Shown here: one piece after another, positions 31,518 to 40,588 of the stretch | Layout: each line of letters starts with the position of its first letter | How positions within the stretch are numbered: the first letter of the stretch is position 1 | Source of the DNA: Methylobacterium crusticola | GTDB lineage: Bacteria; Pseudomonadota; Alphaproteobacteria; Rhizobiales; Beijerinckiaceae | Assembly: GCF_003574465.1 (NCBI RefSeq) | Contig: NZ_QOWC01000038.1 | Coordinates: 1 to 46,854 of the forward strand | DNA: 46,854 bases | Direction: 5' to 3' | Notes under the pieces: model-generated | What the model was told of the DNA's origin: nothing | Databases searched by the model: none | What the model saw: only the letters and a program-made list of their open reading frames with translations | Made by a program: the position numbers and the translations under genes

Positions 31518-32312
31518 ATGAAGCTCAGCGGACGCACGGCCCTCGTGACGGGCTCCGGGCAGGGCATCGGCCTCGCCATCGCGACGGCCTTCGCGCGCGA
31601 GGGGGCGACCGTCGTCCTCAGCGACGTGGTCGCGGACCGGGCCGAGGCGGCGGCGGCGGAGCTCGCCCGGGCCGGGCACGCCGCCGAGGCCGTCCGCCTC
31701 GACGTGGGCGACGCCGCGAGCGTCGCGGACGCCTTCGCGGCCGTGGTCGGGCGCCACGGCCGGCTCGACATCCTCGTCAACAACGCCGGGATCGGCATCA
31801 ACGCGCCGTTCGTGGACTTCAAGCTCGAGGATTTCGAGCGCAGCCTCAGGATCAACCTGACCGGCGCCTTCCTGTGCGGCCAGGCGGCGGCCCGCCAGAT
31901 GCTGGCGCAGGCGCCCGCGCCGGAGCGCCGGTCCAAGATCATCAACATCGTGTCCCTGTCGGGCCAGCGCGGCGGCATGGGCCGCGCCGGCTACGGCGCC
32001 TCGAAGGCCGGGCTGGAACTCCTGACCCGCGTCATGGCGACGGAGCTCGCGGCGCGGGGCATCAACGTCAACGCCATCGCGCCCGGGCCCATCGACACCG
32101 CGCTCTCGACGATCGTCCACGCGGCGGGCGGCACCCGCGACGCCTACCTGTTCCTGACGCCCCAGCGCCGCTACGGCGACGTGACCGAGATCGCCCACGC
32201 GGCGGTCTTCCTGGCCTCGGGCGACAGCGACTACGTCAACGGCCACACCCTGAACGTCGACGGCGGCTTCGGATCGGCCGGCCTGATGTACCCGCTGCCC
32301 TCCGGCGCGTAG
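31518..32312 (+). CDS. Short-chain dehydrogenase/reductase (SDR) 1
   Basis: Classical SDR (264 aa). The cofactor motif TGSGQGIGLAIA and the acidic DVVADRAEA after strand 2 favour NAD(H). NNAGIG follows at about residue 90, then the catalytic Ser (NIVSLSGQRGG), Tyr and Lys (YGASKAG) near residues 145-162. GFGSAGLMYPLP ends the protein. It starts 35 bp after the kinase and probably oxidises or reduces a sugar-acid intermediate, similar in type to gluconate 5-dehydrogenases. Confidence 0.9.
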   Translation: MKLSGRTALVTGSGQGIGLAIATAFAREGATVVLSDVVADRAEAAAAELARAGHAAEAVRLDVGDAASVADAFAAVVGRHGRLDILVNNAGIGINAPFVDFKLEDFERSLRINLTGAFLCGQAAARQMLAQAPAPERRSKIINIVSLSGQRGGMGRAGYGASKAGLELLTRVMATELAARGINVNAIAPGPIDTALSTIVHAAGGTRDAYLFLTPQRRYGDVTEIAHAAVFLASGDSDYVNGHTLNVDGGFGSAGLMYPLPSGA

Positions 32313-32386
32313 GCGCCGCGGGCGGGCGGCGGCGCGCAAGGCCCCGCGGCGTCCCGAGGCCAGGATCCCAACCGGTGGAGGAAGCG

Positions 32387-33184
32387 ATGGCGGACAGGAA
32401 GCTCGAGGGGCGGGTCGCCCTGGTGTTCGGGGCCGGGTCGGTCGGCGAGGGCTGGGGCAACGGCAAGGCGGCGGCCGTGGCCTACGCCCGGGCGGGCGCC
32501 GCCGTGGTGGCGGTCGACCGGAACGCGGAGGCCGCCGCCGCGACCTGCCGCATCATCGAGGACGAGGGCGGGGCGGCGCTCCGGGTCGCCGCCGACGTGA
32601 CCCGCCTCCAGGAGGTCGAGGACGCGGTCGCGGCCGCGGTCGCGCGCTTCGGGCGCGTCGACATCCTCCACAACAACGTCGGCATCACCTCCCAGGGCGG
32701 CCCGGTCGAGACCAGCGAGGAGGTCTGGGACCGGGTCATGACGGTGAACGTCAAGAGCATGTTCCTGACCTGCAAGTGCGTCCTGCCGCTGATGGAGGCG
32801 CAGGGGCGCGGCGCGATCCTGAACATCTCGTCCCTCGCCAGCATCCGCTGGACCGGCTACAACTACTCGGCCTATTACGCCTCGAAGGGCGCGGTGAACC
32901 AGTTCACCAAGGGCATCGCCATCGCGTACGCGGCGAAGGGCATCCGGGCGAACTGCATCCTCCCGGGCCTGATGGACACGCCGCACATCTACCAGCAGAT
33001 CTCCGGCTTCTACGGCGCGCGCGACGAGATGGTGGCGGCCCGTCACGCCGCCTCGCCGACCGGCCGGATGGGCGATGCGTGGGACATCGCCAACGCGGCG
33101 GTCTTCCTCGCCTCCGACGACGCGAAGTACATCAACGGCATCGAGCTCGTGGTGGACGGCGGCATGCACGTGCGCGCCGCCTGA
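32387..33184 (+). CDS. Short-chain dehydrogenase/reductase (SDR) 2
   Basis: SDR of 265 aa. The glycine motif is enlarged (FGAGSVGEGWGNGKAAA) compared with TGxxxGIG, a known variant in this family. NNVGITSQGG replaces NNAG, and the catalytic residues are in NISSLASIRWTG and YYASKGAVNQF. The C-terminus GIELVVDGGMHVRAA is typical. It is 74 bp after SDR 1 behind GGTGGAGGAAGCG and is the last gene of the + strand catabolic run. Its substrate is unknown. Confidence 0.88.
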   Translation: MADRKLEGRVALVFGAGSVGEGWGNGKAAAVAYARAGAAVVAVDRNAEAAAATCRIIEDEGGAALRVAADVTRLQEVEDAVAAAVARFGRVDILHNNVGITSQGGPVETSEEVWDRVMTVNVKSMFLTCKCVLPLMEAQGRGAILNISSLASIRWTGYNYSAYYASKGAVNQFTKGIAIAYAAKGIRANCILPGLMDTPHIYQQISGFYGARDEMVAARHAASPTGRMGDAWDIANAAVFLASDDAKYINGIELVVDGGMHVRAA

Positions 33185-33223
33185 GGGGAGGGGGATCGCC
33201 CGGGCGGCGGGCGGGGCGGGCCT

Positions 33224-34030
33224 TCAGCCGGGCGCCGGGTCGTCGAAGACGGGCGGGCGCTTCTGCGCGAAGGCGCGCACGCCCTCCCGCACCTCGGGTC
33301 CCTGCAGGCTGTCGCGGTGGCGCCGGTCGGCGGCGGCGGCGTCGAGGGTCCCCCGGGCGATCTCGTTGATCGTGCGCTTCATGCCCCGCGTCACCGTCGG
33401 GGCGTTCGCCGCGAGGGTGCCGGCCAGGGCCGCGACGGCGGCGTCGAGCCGGTCGGCCGGGACCGCCTCGGTGAGGTAGCCGATGCGCAGCATCTGCGCG
33501 GCGTCGAGGGTCCGGGCGGTCAGGAACAGCGCCTTGGCGGCGTCCGGGCCGAGCCGCGTGACGAACCGGACGAGGCCGCCCGCGTAGTAGTGCAGGCCGA
33601 GGCGCGCGGCCGGCATGAACATCTCGCAGGTCTCGACCCCGATGCGGAAGTCGCAGGCAAGCGCCAGGTCGGTGGCGCCGCCGTAGACGGGACCGTTGAG
33701 CCGGCAGATCGTCGGGACGGCCAGGTCCTCGAGGCGGTTCGCCAGCCCCTCGAAGCTCGGCGCGTCGGCGGGCGGGTCGCCGGCGGGCCCCGCCGCGTTG
33801 CGGGCCGCGATGTCGCCGAGGTGGTAGCCGGAGCTGAACGCGCGCCCGGTGCCGGTCAGCACGAGCACGCGCAGCGCCGGCGCCGCCTCGACGCGGTCGA
33901 GGATCGCGTGCAGCGCCGCCAGGTCCTCCGGCTCGATGCGGTTCAGGTGGTGCGCCCGGTTGAGGCGCACGGTCGCGACCGGCCCCTCCGTGGTCAGGAC
34001 CGGTGCCGTGCTCTCGCTGCCGCTCGCCAT
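33224..34030 (-). CDS. Enoyl-CoA hydratase/isomerase family protein (atypical crotonase)
   Basis: Crotonase-fold protein (268 aa, ATG at 34030 behind GGAGGA). Oxyanion-hole strands are FSSGYHLGDIA and LNGPVYGGATDLALACDF. At the two catalytic acid positions of true enoyl-CoA hydratase the alignment by eye gives Asp (TDLAL, in place of Glu144) and Ala (MPAARLG, in place of Glu164). A standard hydratase reaction is therefore doubtful, and isomerase, hydrolase or lyase activity on a CoA ester is more likely. It is convergent with the + strand catabolic run, 39 bp from SDR 2. Confidence 0.82.
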   Translation of the reverse strand: MASGSESTAPVLTTEGPVATVRLNRAHHLNRIEPEDLAALHAILDRVEAAPALRVLVLTGTGRAFSSGYHLGDIAARNAAGPAGDPPADAPSFEGLANRLEDLAVPTICRLNGPVYGGATDLALACDFRIGVETCEMFMPAARLGLHYYAGGLVRFVTRLGPDAAKALFLTARTLDAAQMLRIGYLTEAVPADRLDAAVAALAGTLAANAPTVTRGMKRTINEIARGTLDAAAADRRHRDSLQGPEVREGVRAFAQKRPPVFDDPAPG

Positions 34031-34365
34031 GGGGGATCCTCCGCGCGGCGCTTCACACCACCGATCGCGCGCGGGGGTCAAGGCGCGTCCCCGCCGCGCG
34101 CCCCGCCTGCCCCGGGCGGCCGCGGCGCCGCTGGGGCGGTGCGTGTCCAACGCAAGCGGGCTTGGATCGGGGATGCGGTTCGGGGCTGCCGTCGATCGAA
34201 ACCATGCGGTATCGTTCCGGCGGAACGATTCCCGCCGCCCCGCGGGGAGGATCTCCGCATGGCCCGCGACGCGGCCGGCCTCCCGGAGGCCGCCGCCACG
34301 ACGGCCGGTCCCGCCCCCTGGAGCCCCGGAGCGCCGGGCCGGCCCTGTCGCCCCCCCGGAGGTCC
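34031..34365. other. Intergenic region between divergent crotonase and DNA glycosylase
   Basis: No gene is supported in these 335 bp. A perfect 8-3-8 inverted repeat sits at 34211-34229; the rest shows no recognisable promoter, RNA or repeat. Confidence 0.5.
34211..34229. promoter_or_regulatory. Inverted repeat ATCGTTCC-GGC-GGAACGAT
   Basis: A perfect 8-bp inverted repeat with a 3-base centre in a divergent promoter region, 137 bp before the glycosylase start. It could be an operator for either gene or a short hairpin. The GGAAC arms recall EcfG stress promoters, but a matching CGTT at 16-17 bp is missing on both strands. Confidence 0.5.
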
Positions 34366-34929
34366 ATGGACCCGTCGTTCTTCGCCCGCCCCGCCCCGCG
34401 CGTCGCCCCCGACCTGATCGGGGCCCGCCTCCTCGTCGACGGGGTGGGCGGCCTCGTCGTGGAGACCGAGGCCTACGACCGGTCCGATCCGGCCTCGCAC
34501 AGCTTCGCCGGTCCGACGCGGCGCAACGCCAGCATGTTCGGGGCGCCGGGGCACGCCTACGTCTACAGGTCCTACGGCCTGCACTGGTGCTTCAACGTCG
34601 TCTGCGAGCCCGGGAGCGCCGTCCTCGTCCGGGCGCTCGCGCCGACGGACGGCCTCGCGGCGATGCGGGCGCGCCGGGGCGGCGCCGGTCCGCGCCTCCT
34701 CTGCGCGGGTCCGGGCCGCCTCTGCCAGGCCCTCGGCCTCACCGGGCAGCACGACGGATGGCCGCTCGACCGCGCGCCGTTCCGGCTCGAGGCGCGGGAC
34801 GGCCCGGCCGTCGTCACGGCCTGTTCCCGGATCGGCATCAGCCGCGGGGCCGAGACGCCCTGGCGTTTCCTCCTCGCCGGCTCCGCCTTCGTGAGCCGCC
34901 CGCCCGCCCGGGCCCGCCCGGCCGGCTGA
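34366..34929 (+). CDS. mpg: DNA-3-methyladenine glycosylase (AAG/MPG family)
   Basis: Base-excision repair enzyme (187 aa) removing alkylated purines. The family signature is well conserved: VVETEAYDRSDPASHSFAGP (catalytic Glu), TRRNASMFGAPGHAYVYRSY with the intercalating Tyr region, and HWCFNVVCEPGSAVLVRALAP. The C-terminus has SRIGISRGAETPWRF, as expected. The length is normal. Start ATG 34366 follows CCGGAGG. It stands alone; repair of methylation damage would suit an organism exposed to methylating metabolites. Confidence 0.92.
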   Translation: MDPSFFARPAPRVAPDLIGARLLVDGVGGLVVETEAYDRSDPASHSFAGPTRRNASMFGAPGHAYVYRSYGLHWCFNVVCEPGSAVLVRALAPTDGLAAMRARRGGAGPRLLCAGPGRLCQALGLTGQHDGWPLDRAPFRLEARDGPAVVTACSRIGISRGAETPWRFLLAGSAFVSRPPARARPAG

Positions 34930-35261
34930 GCGCCCGGCCGCGGCCCGCCGGCGGGGCCGTGCGGCCGGTCCTCGGGGGCCCGGACCGGATCCGCTGCCGT
35001 GTCGAGGCCCGCCCGGCGACACGGCGCGGCCCTTCGACGGCGGGCGGGCGCCCTGCCGGGCGATCCCCGTGCGTCCCGACGCGGCGAGAGGCACTAGGTC
35101 GAGCCGCGGAAGGACTGCCTGAGGGGTGGAAGGCGCCCGGTCCTCGGGCGTTGAACGCACGCTCCCGGTCGGACGCCCCCGCGGTCATCGAGAGGACGTT
35201 CACGAGGTCTTCGTTGTGACGCGCACCCCCGCGCCGGCCGGTGCCCGCGTGGCGGCGCGTC
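34930..35261. other. Intergenic region, no gene found
   Basis: Between the glycosylase and the convergent amidase (332 bp) I see no coding sequence. Just after the glycosylase stop, 34936-34968 can fold into a long GC-rich hairpin around GCCGGC, possibly a terminator without a T-run. The remainder is featureless. Confidence 0.5.
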
Positions 35262-36668
35262 CTAGAGTTCCGGCGCCCGCAGGTGCCACTCCGTCGCCTG
35301 CTGGTAGGCCTGCCCGATGCGCAGCGCCGTCGCCTCGTCGTAGCCCCGGCAGGCGATCTGGAGCGAGAGCGGCAGGCCGCCGGCGGTGAAGCCGTCGGGC
35401 AGCGCCAGGGCGCAGAGCTCGAGGAGGTTGCCGAAGCGGGTGAAGCGCGAGGGCACCACCGCCTGGTCGACGGCGTCGAGGCGGATCGCCGCCGTCTCGG
35501 TGGTCGGGGTGAGCAGCGCGTCGATGCCCTCCATCGCTTGGGCGAAGGCCGCCTTCATCTCCTGCTGCATGCGCCGGGTGCGCAGGTACTCCTGCGCCGT
35601 GACGCCGGCCCCGGCGAGCGTGCGCAGCCGCACGTCCTCGTCGAGGCTGAGGCTGCGGTCCTCCGACAGGGCGCCGTTGAAGAAGTAGGATTCCGCCTGG
35701 ACGATGGCCGAGGCGGCGACGAGGTCCACGAAGCGGAACGGCAGCGCGACGTCCACCACCTCGGCGCCGAGCCGCTCCAGCACCGCCAGGGCGCCGTCGT
35801 AGGCCGCCAGCATCTCGTCGCAGACGCCCGCCCGTTCGGCCGCCGGCATGCGGCCGAGCCGCAGGCCGCGCACGCCGCGGTGGAGCGTGGGCAGGGGGTC
35901 GAGGGGCTCGATCCCGCGGGTGTTGGGGTCGAGGGGATCGGGGCCCGACAGGATCGTGTAGAGCAGCGCCGCGTCCTCGACGGTGCGGGCCATGGGGCCG
36001 GGCGTGTCGAGGGTGGAGGAGAGCGGCACGATGCCGGCGGTGCTGACCCGGCCGATCGTGACCTTGAGCCCCGTGAGGCCGCAGAACGAGGCGGGCAGGC
36101 GCACCGAGCCACCGGTGTCGGTGCCGATGGCCCAGGGCGCCATCCGGGCCGCGACCGCGACGCCCGAGCCGCTGCTCGACCCGCCCGGAGTGCGGGGATG
36201 GGCGAGGTCCCAGGGGTTCCAGGGCGTCCCCATGTGCTGGTTGGTGCCCCAGCCGCCGAGGGCGAACTCGACCGTGTGGGTCTTGCCGAGCACGATCATG
36301 CCCTGGGCGATCAGGCGCCGGGCGATGGTGGCGGTCCGCGCGGCGCGGCGCGCGCGGAAATGGGCGGAGCCGCCCGTGGTGACCCGGCCCTCGAGGTCGA
36401 TCAGGTCCTTGAGCGCCACCGGCACGCCGTGGAGCGGCCCGACCGCGTGGCCGGAGCGGATCGCCCTGTCGGCGCCCTCGGCGGCGAGCCGCGCGTCGTC
36501 GGCGTAGACCTCCACGAAGGCTCGCAGCCGGGGCTCGAGCCGCCCGATGCGGGCGAGCAGCGCCTCGACGGCGTCGACCGGCGAGAGCCGGCGCTCCGCG
36601 ATGGCGCGGGCGAGCGGGCGCGCCGGCAGCAGCGCGGGGTCGGTGTCGTGCGCGAACGCGTCGGTCAT
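35262..36668 (-). CDS. Amidase signature-family hydrolase
   Basis: Amidase (468 aa) with the Ser-cisSer-Lys triad: the lysine in VALKDLIDLEG (near residue 88), the Gly/Ser-rich TPGGSSSGSGVAVA (cis-Ser near 163) and the nucleophile in GTDTGGSVRLPASFCG (near 187). The overall length and C-terminal PLSLQIACRGYDEATALRIG are typical of the GatA-like group of amidases acting on small amides. It follows a peptide-type binding-protein gene on the same strand after a 120-bp spacer containing a palindromic repeat, so imported amides or peptides may be its substrates. No GatB/C genes are nearby, so it is not the tRNA amidotransferase. Confidence 0.9.
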   Translation of the reverse strand: MTDAFAHDTDPALLPARPLARAIAERRLSPVDAVEALLARIGRLEPRLRAFVEVYADDARLAAEGADRAIRSGHAVGPLHGVPVALKDLIDLEGRVTTGGSAHFRARRAARTATIARRLIAQGMIVLGKTHTVEFALGGWGTNQHMGTPWNPWDLAHPRTPGGSSSGSGVAVAARMAPWAIGTDTGGSVRLPASFCGLTGLKVTIGRVSTAGIVPLSSTLDTPGPMARTVEDAALLYTILSGPDPLDPNTRGIEPLDPLPTLHRGVRGLRLGRMPAAERAGVCDEMLAAYDGALAVLERLGAEVVDVALPFRFVDLVAASAIVQAESYFFNGALSEDRSLSLDEDVRLRTLAGAGVTAQEYLRTRRMQQEMKAAFAQAMEGIDALLTPTTETAAIRLDAVDQAVVPSRFTRFGNLLELCALALPDGFTAGGLPLSLQIACRGYDEATALRIGQAYQQATEWHLRAPEL

Positions 36669-36689
36669 CGGGTGGGGGGCCTCGTCCTC

Positions 36690-36757
36690 GAGCGTTCTCC
36701 GACGAAGTGGGTCCCGGTTCGTCGGAGAAGATGCGGCAAAACCAACGACCTGGAGCG
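36690..36757. repeat. Palindromic intergenic repeat (REP/RIME-like)
   Basis: A perfect 12-bp stem (TTCTCCGACGAA at 36695-36706; TTCGTCGGAGAA at 36718-36729) encloses an 11-base loop, followed by GATGCGGCAAAACCAACGAC. The layout, AAGTGGG...CGGTTCG within the hairpin and the ATGCGGCAAAAC tail, matches the family of dispersed palindromic repeats frequent between genes of Hyphomicrobiales. Only one copy lies in this window. Confidence 0.7.
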
Positions 36758-36788
36758 GCGTCCGAGTGCAGCGCGATCGGGCGCTGCC

Positions 36789-38387
36789 CTACGGCACGCT
36801 GACCAGGGTCATGTCGACGAACCACGACTGGGGCGACACGAAGCCCTTCACCTTGGGCGACATCGCCCGCGGGTTGAGGTCGTGCACGATGTAGAGCCAG
36901 GGCGGGTCGTCGACCAGCCGCTCGTGCGCGGCCCGGGTGGCCGTGGCGATGGTCTCCGGGTCGGTCGCCTCGGCGAGCGTCCGCAGGGAGGCGTCGAAGA
37001 CGTCGTCCTTCCACTGCTCGAAGTTGAAGCCCTTCGGCGAGATGTTGGCCGAGGAGAAGTAGCGCGCCATCACGGCGACGTCGGAGGAGGGCGAGCTGAC
37101 GTTGAGGGCGTTCGCGCCCTGGAGCGTCGGCGCGTCGGGCGCGGCCCGCCCGGCGTTGAGCAGGACCTGCCACTCGACGACGTTGAAGGTGATGTCGACG
37201 TCGCAGGTCTGCTTGAGGTTCTCCTGCAGGAACTCGTTCATCGGCAGCGGCTGCATCTGGCCGGAGCCCGAGGTCGAGACCATCACCTTCAGGGCGAGGG
37301 GCTTCCTCGGCCCGTAGCCCGCCTCGGCGAGCAGGGCCTTGCCCCTGGCGGGATCGAGCCGGTAGCGGTTCTGCGGCGCGCCGAAATTCGGGTCGCTCGC
37401 CTTGAGCCAGCCCACCGACGGCTCGGCGGTCCCGTTGAGGAAGGTGATCAGCCCCTCGCGGTCGACGCAGTAGTTGAGGGCCTGGCGCACCCGCACGTCT
37501 TTGAGCGGGCTGCCCGCCGCCCCGATGTTGTAGAACCAGGGCCAGACGTGCGGGTAGGAGCCGGTGGTGATGACGAAGCCCGCCTGCTTGAGCGACGGGA
37601 TCCCGTCGGGCGCTGGCGCCTCGATCCAGTCGACCTGGCCGGCCCGGAGGGCGGCGATGCGGGCATTGGCCTCCGGGATCGGCATCAGCCGCACCCGGTC
37701 GACCTTGGCCATGCGGGCCTTGTCCCAGTAGCCGTCGTTGCGGGCGAGGTCGACCGCCTCGCGCGGGCTGACGCGGGTGATGCGGAACGGCCCGGTGCCG
37801 GCCGCCGGCAGCGTGCCGACCTTGGCCCAGTCGCGGCCCGCCTTCTCGAACGAGGCCGGCGAGGTGAACAGGATGTAGACCGCCATGTAGGGGAAGTAGG
37901 AGGCGGGCGCCGAGGTGGTGATCGCCACCGTGCGGGCGTCGACCTTGCGGTAGCCCGCGACGAGGGGCGCCCGAGCCCGGGTGATGCCGGCCGCCGGCAG
38001 CTCGTATTGCGGGCTGTCCTGCTTGAAGTAGCGGTCGAGGTTCCAGATCACCGCGTCGGCGTCGAAGGGCGTGCCGTCGTGGAAGCTCACGCCCTCGCGC
38101 AGGTGGAAGATCCAGGTGTTCTTGTCGTCGGCCGCCTGCTCCCAGCGCTCGGCGAGCCCGGGCTTGACCGTGGCGAGCCGGTCCGTGCGGGTCAGGTCCC
38201 AGAGCACGAGCCCCTCGAAGATCGGGTAGCCGAGGAAGCGCATGCCCTCGAAGCCGTTGTTCGGCATGCCGGTGGTGGTCGGCGTGTCGGCGGCGGTCAT
38301 GCCGATGCGCAGCACCGACTCGGCGCTGGCGGGGGCGGCCGCGAGGGCGAGGGCGAGGGCGGCGGGCAGGGCGGACGGGCGGGTCAT
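36789..38387 (-). CDS. ABC transporter substrate-binding protein, family 5 (peptide/opine type)
   Basis: Periplasmic receptor (532 aa). The signal peptide is MTRPSALPAALALALAAAPA, ending at SAE. The SBP family 5 signature is seen in LAERWEQAADDKNTWIFHLR and GVSFHDGTPFDADAVIWNLD. The large size is typical for receptors of di-/oligopeptides, opines or glutathione. Permease and ATPase partners (DppB/C/D/F type) are missing on both sides; the ABC-2 exporter upstream is unrelated. The amidase downstream on the same strand may process the ligand. Confidence 0.9.
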   Translation of the reverse strand: MTRPSALPAALALALAAAPASAESVLRIGMTAADTPTTTGMPNNGFEGMRFLGYPIFEGLVLWDLTRTDRLATVKPGLAERWEQAADDKNTWIFHLREGVSFHDGTPFDADAVIWNLDRYFKQDSPQYELPAAGITRARAPLVAGYRKVDARTVAITTSAPASYFPYMAVYILFTSPASFEKAGRDWAKVGTLPAAGTGPFRITRVSPREAVDLARNDGYWDKARMAKVDRVRLMPIPEANARIAALRAGQVDWIEAPAPDGIPSLKQAGFVITTGSYPHVWPWFYNIGAAGSPLKDVRVRQALNYCVDREGLITFLNGTAEPSVGWLKASDPNFGAPQNRYRLDPARGKALLAEAGYGPRKPLALKVMVSTSGSGQMQPLPMNEFLQENLKQTCDVDITFNVVEWQVLLNAGRAAPDAPTLQGANALNVSSPSSDVAVMARYFSSANISPKGFNFEQWKDDVFDASLRTLAEATDPETIATATRAAHERLVDDPPWLYIVHDLNPRAMSPKVKGFVSPQSWFVDMTLVSVP

Positions 38388-38505
38388 GAGGGGCGCGGCG
38401 TGCTCCGGGGGGGACGTGGCCCGCGGCCCGCCGCAAATCCCGGGCCAGTCCGGCCCCGCCGGCCCGCGCGCCCGGGCAGCCCGGGCGCGCGGCGTCGGCT
38501 CTCTG

Positions 38506-39263
38506 TCAGCTCTTGAGCCGGTAGCCGGTGCGGAAGATCCACGCGATGGCGGCGAGGCAGGCGGCGAGGAAGACCAGGGCCATGCCGAGGCTCAGGGGCA
38601 GGCTGACGTCGGCGCGGCCGTAGAAGCTCCAGCGGAAGCCGCTGATCAGGTAGACCACCGGGTTGAGGAGGCTCACGGCCCGCCACACCGGGGGCAGCAT
38701 GTCGATGGCGTAGAAGCTGCCGCCCAGGAAGGTCAGCGGCGTGACGATGAGGAGCGGCACGAGCTGCAGCTTCTCGAACCCGTCCGCCCACAGGCCGATG
38801 ACGAAGCCGAACAGGCTGAACGTGACGGCGGTCAGCACCAGGAACAGCACCATGAACAGCGGGTGCTCGATGCGCAGCGGCACGAACAGCCAGGAGGTCG
38901 CCAGGATGATCAGCCCGAGCAGGACCGACTTCGTGGCCGCCGCGCCGACGTAGCCGGCGACGATCTCGACGGCCGAGACCGGCGCGGACAGGATCTCGTA
39001 GATCGTGCCGGAGAAGCGCGGGAAGTAGATGCCGAACGAGGCGTTGGCGATGCTCTGGGTGAGCAGCGTCAGCATGATCAGCCCTGGCACGATGAAGGCG
39101 CCGTAGGGCACGCCCTCGATCGTGGTGATGCGCCCGCCGATGGCGGCGCCGAAGACCACGAAGTAGAGCGAGGTCGAGATCACCGGGGCGACGATGCTCT
39201 GGAGCAGCGTGCGCCAGGTGCGCGCCATCTCGAATCCGTAGATGGCGCGGATCGCGGGCCAGT

Positions 39264-39267
<4 letters not shown>
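38506..39267 (-). CDS. ABC-2 type transporter permease
   Basis: Membrane protein (253 aa) with six predicted helices. It begins [20 protein letters not shown] and has ABC-2 motifs such as [20 protein letters not shown] and the conserved [19 protein letters not shown] before the last helices. It forms an exporter with the ATPase gene, which ends four bases into its start. Related pairs export drugs, polysaccharides or lipids; the substrate is unknown. Confidence 0.92.
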
Positions 39268-40190
<923 letters not shown>

Positions 40191-40588
40191 CAGGTCCCGG
40201 GTGCGATGTGGTGCGGCGGGCGGGTCCCGTCCGGGAGCCGGGCGGGCGGGTCGTGTAGCACGGCCCGCGGCGCCGGGCAGGGGGCGCGGCCGCGGCGCCC
40301 CGCCCGGCCCGGCCGGCGGCACCCGCGGGCGGCCCCGCGGGAGGCTCGCGGGCCTGCCTGTTTTAAGGCTTTGGTGACGGAGATTTGGCCTAATGACCTT
40401 GGGTCAGGAACCTTCGCGCCGAGCCTGTCCCGGACGCGGCCCCGAAGGCGGCGTCCGGGAGTGCTGCGGCCGAACGGCCGCGGGCGTGGAGAACGCTGCC
40501 GGTCGGGGTCGCTCCGGGCCCGTCCGGCCAAATGCTTCCGCACGCCGCCCGCGCGGCGGGCCCTCGCTGCAAGTGGAGATCCTGAACG
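40191..40588. other. Divergent intergenic region (ABC exporter / chemoreceptor)
   Basis: No gene is supported in these 398 bp. There is a short AT-richer patch at 40360-40395 and an inverted repeat TGACC-TTG-GGTCA (40394-40406) that could be an operator; a second small palindrome, CGGCCGAACGGCCG, lies near 40470. A promoter for the chemoreceptor is expected, but I cannot place it. Confidence 0.4.

Noticed and set aside
34211..34260. EcfG (general stress sigma) promoter for the glycosylase
   Set aside because: GGAAC is present on both strands, but no CGTT follows at 16-17 bp on either.
35200..38436. Long open frames on both strands across the amidase and binding-protein genes
   Set aside because: They overlap two well-supported genes in other frames and show no family motif.
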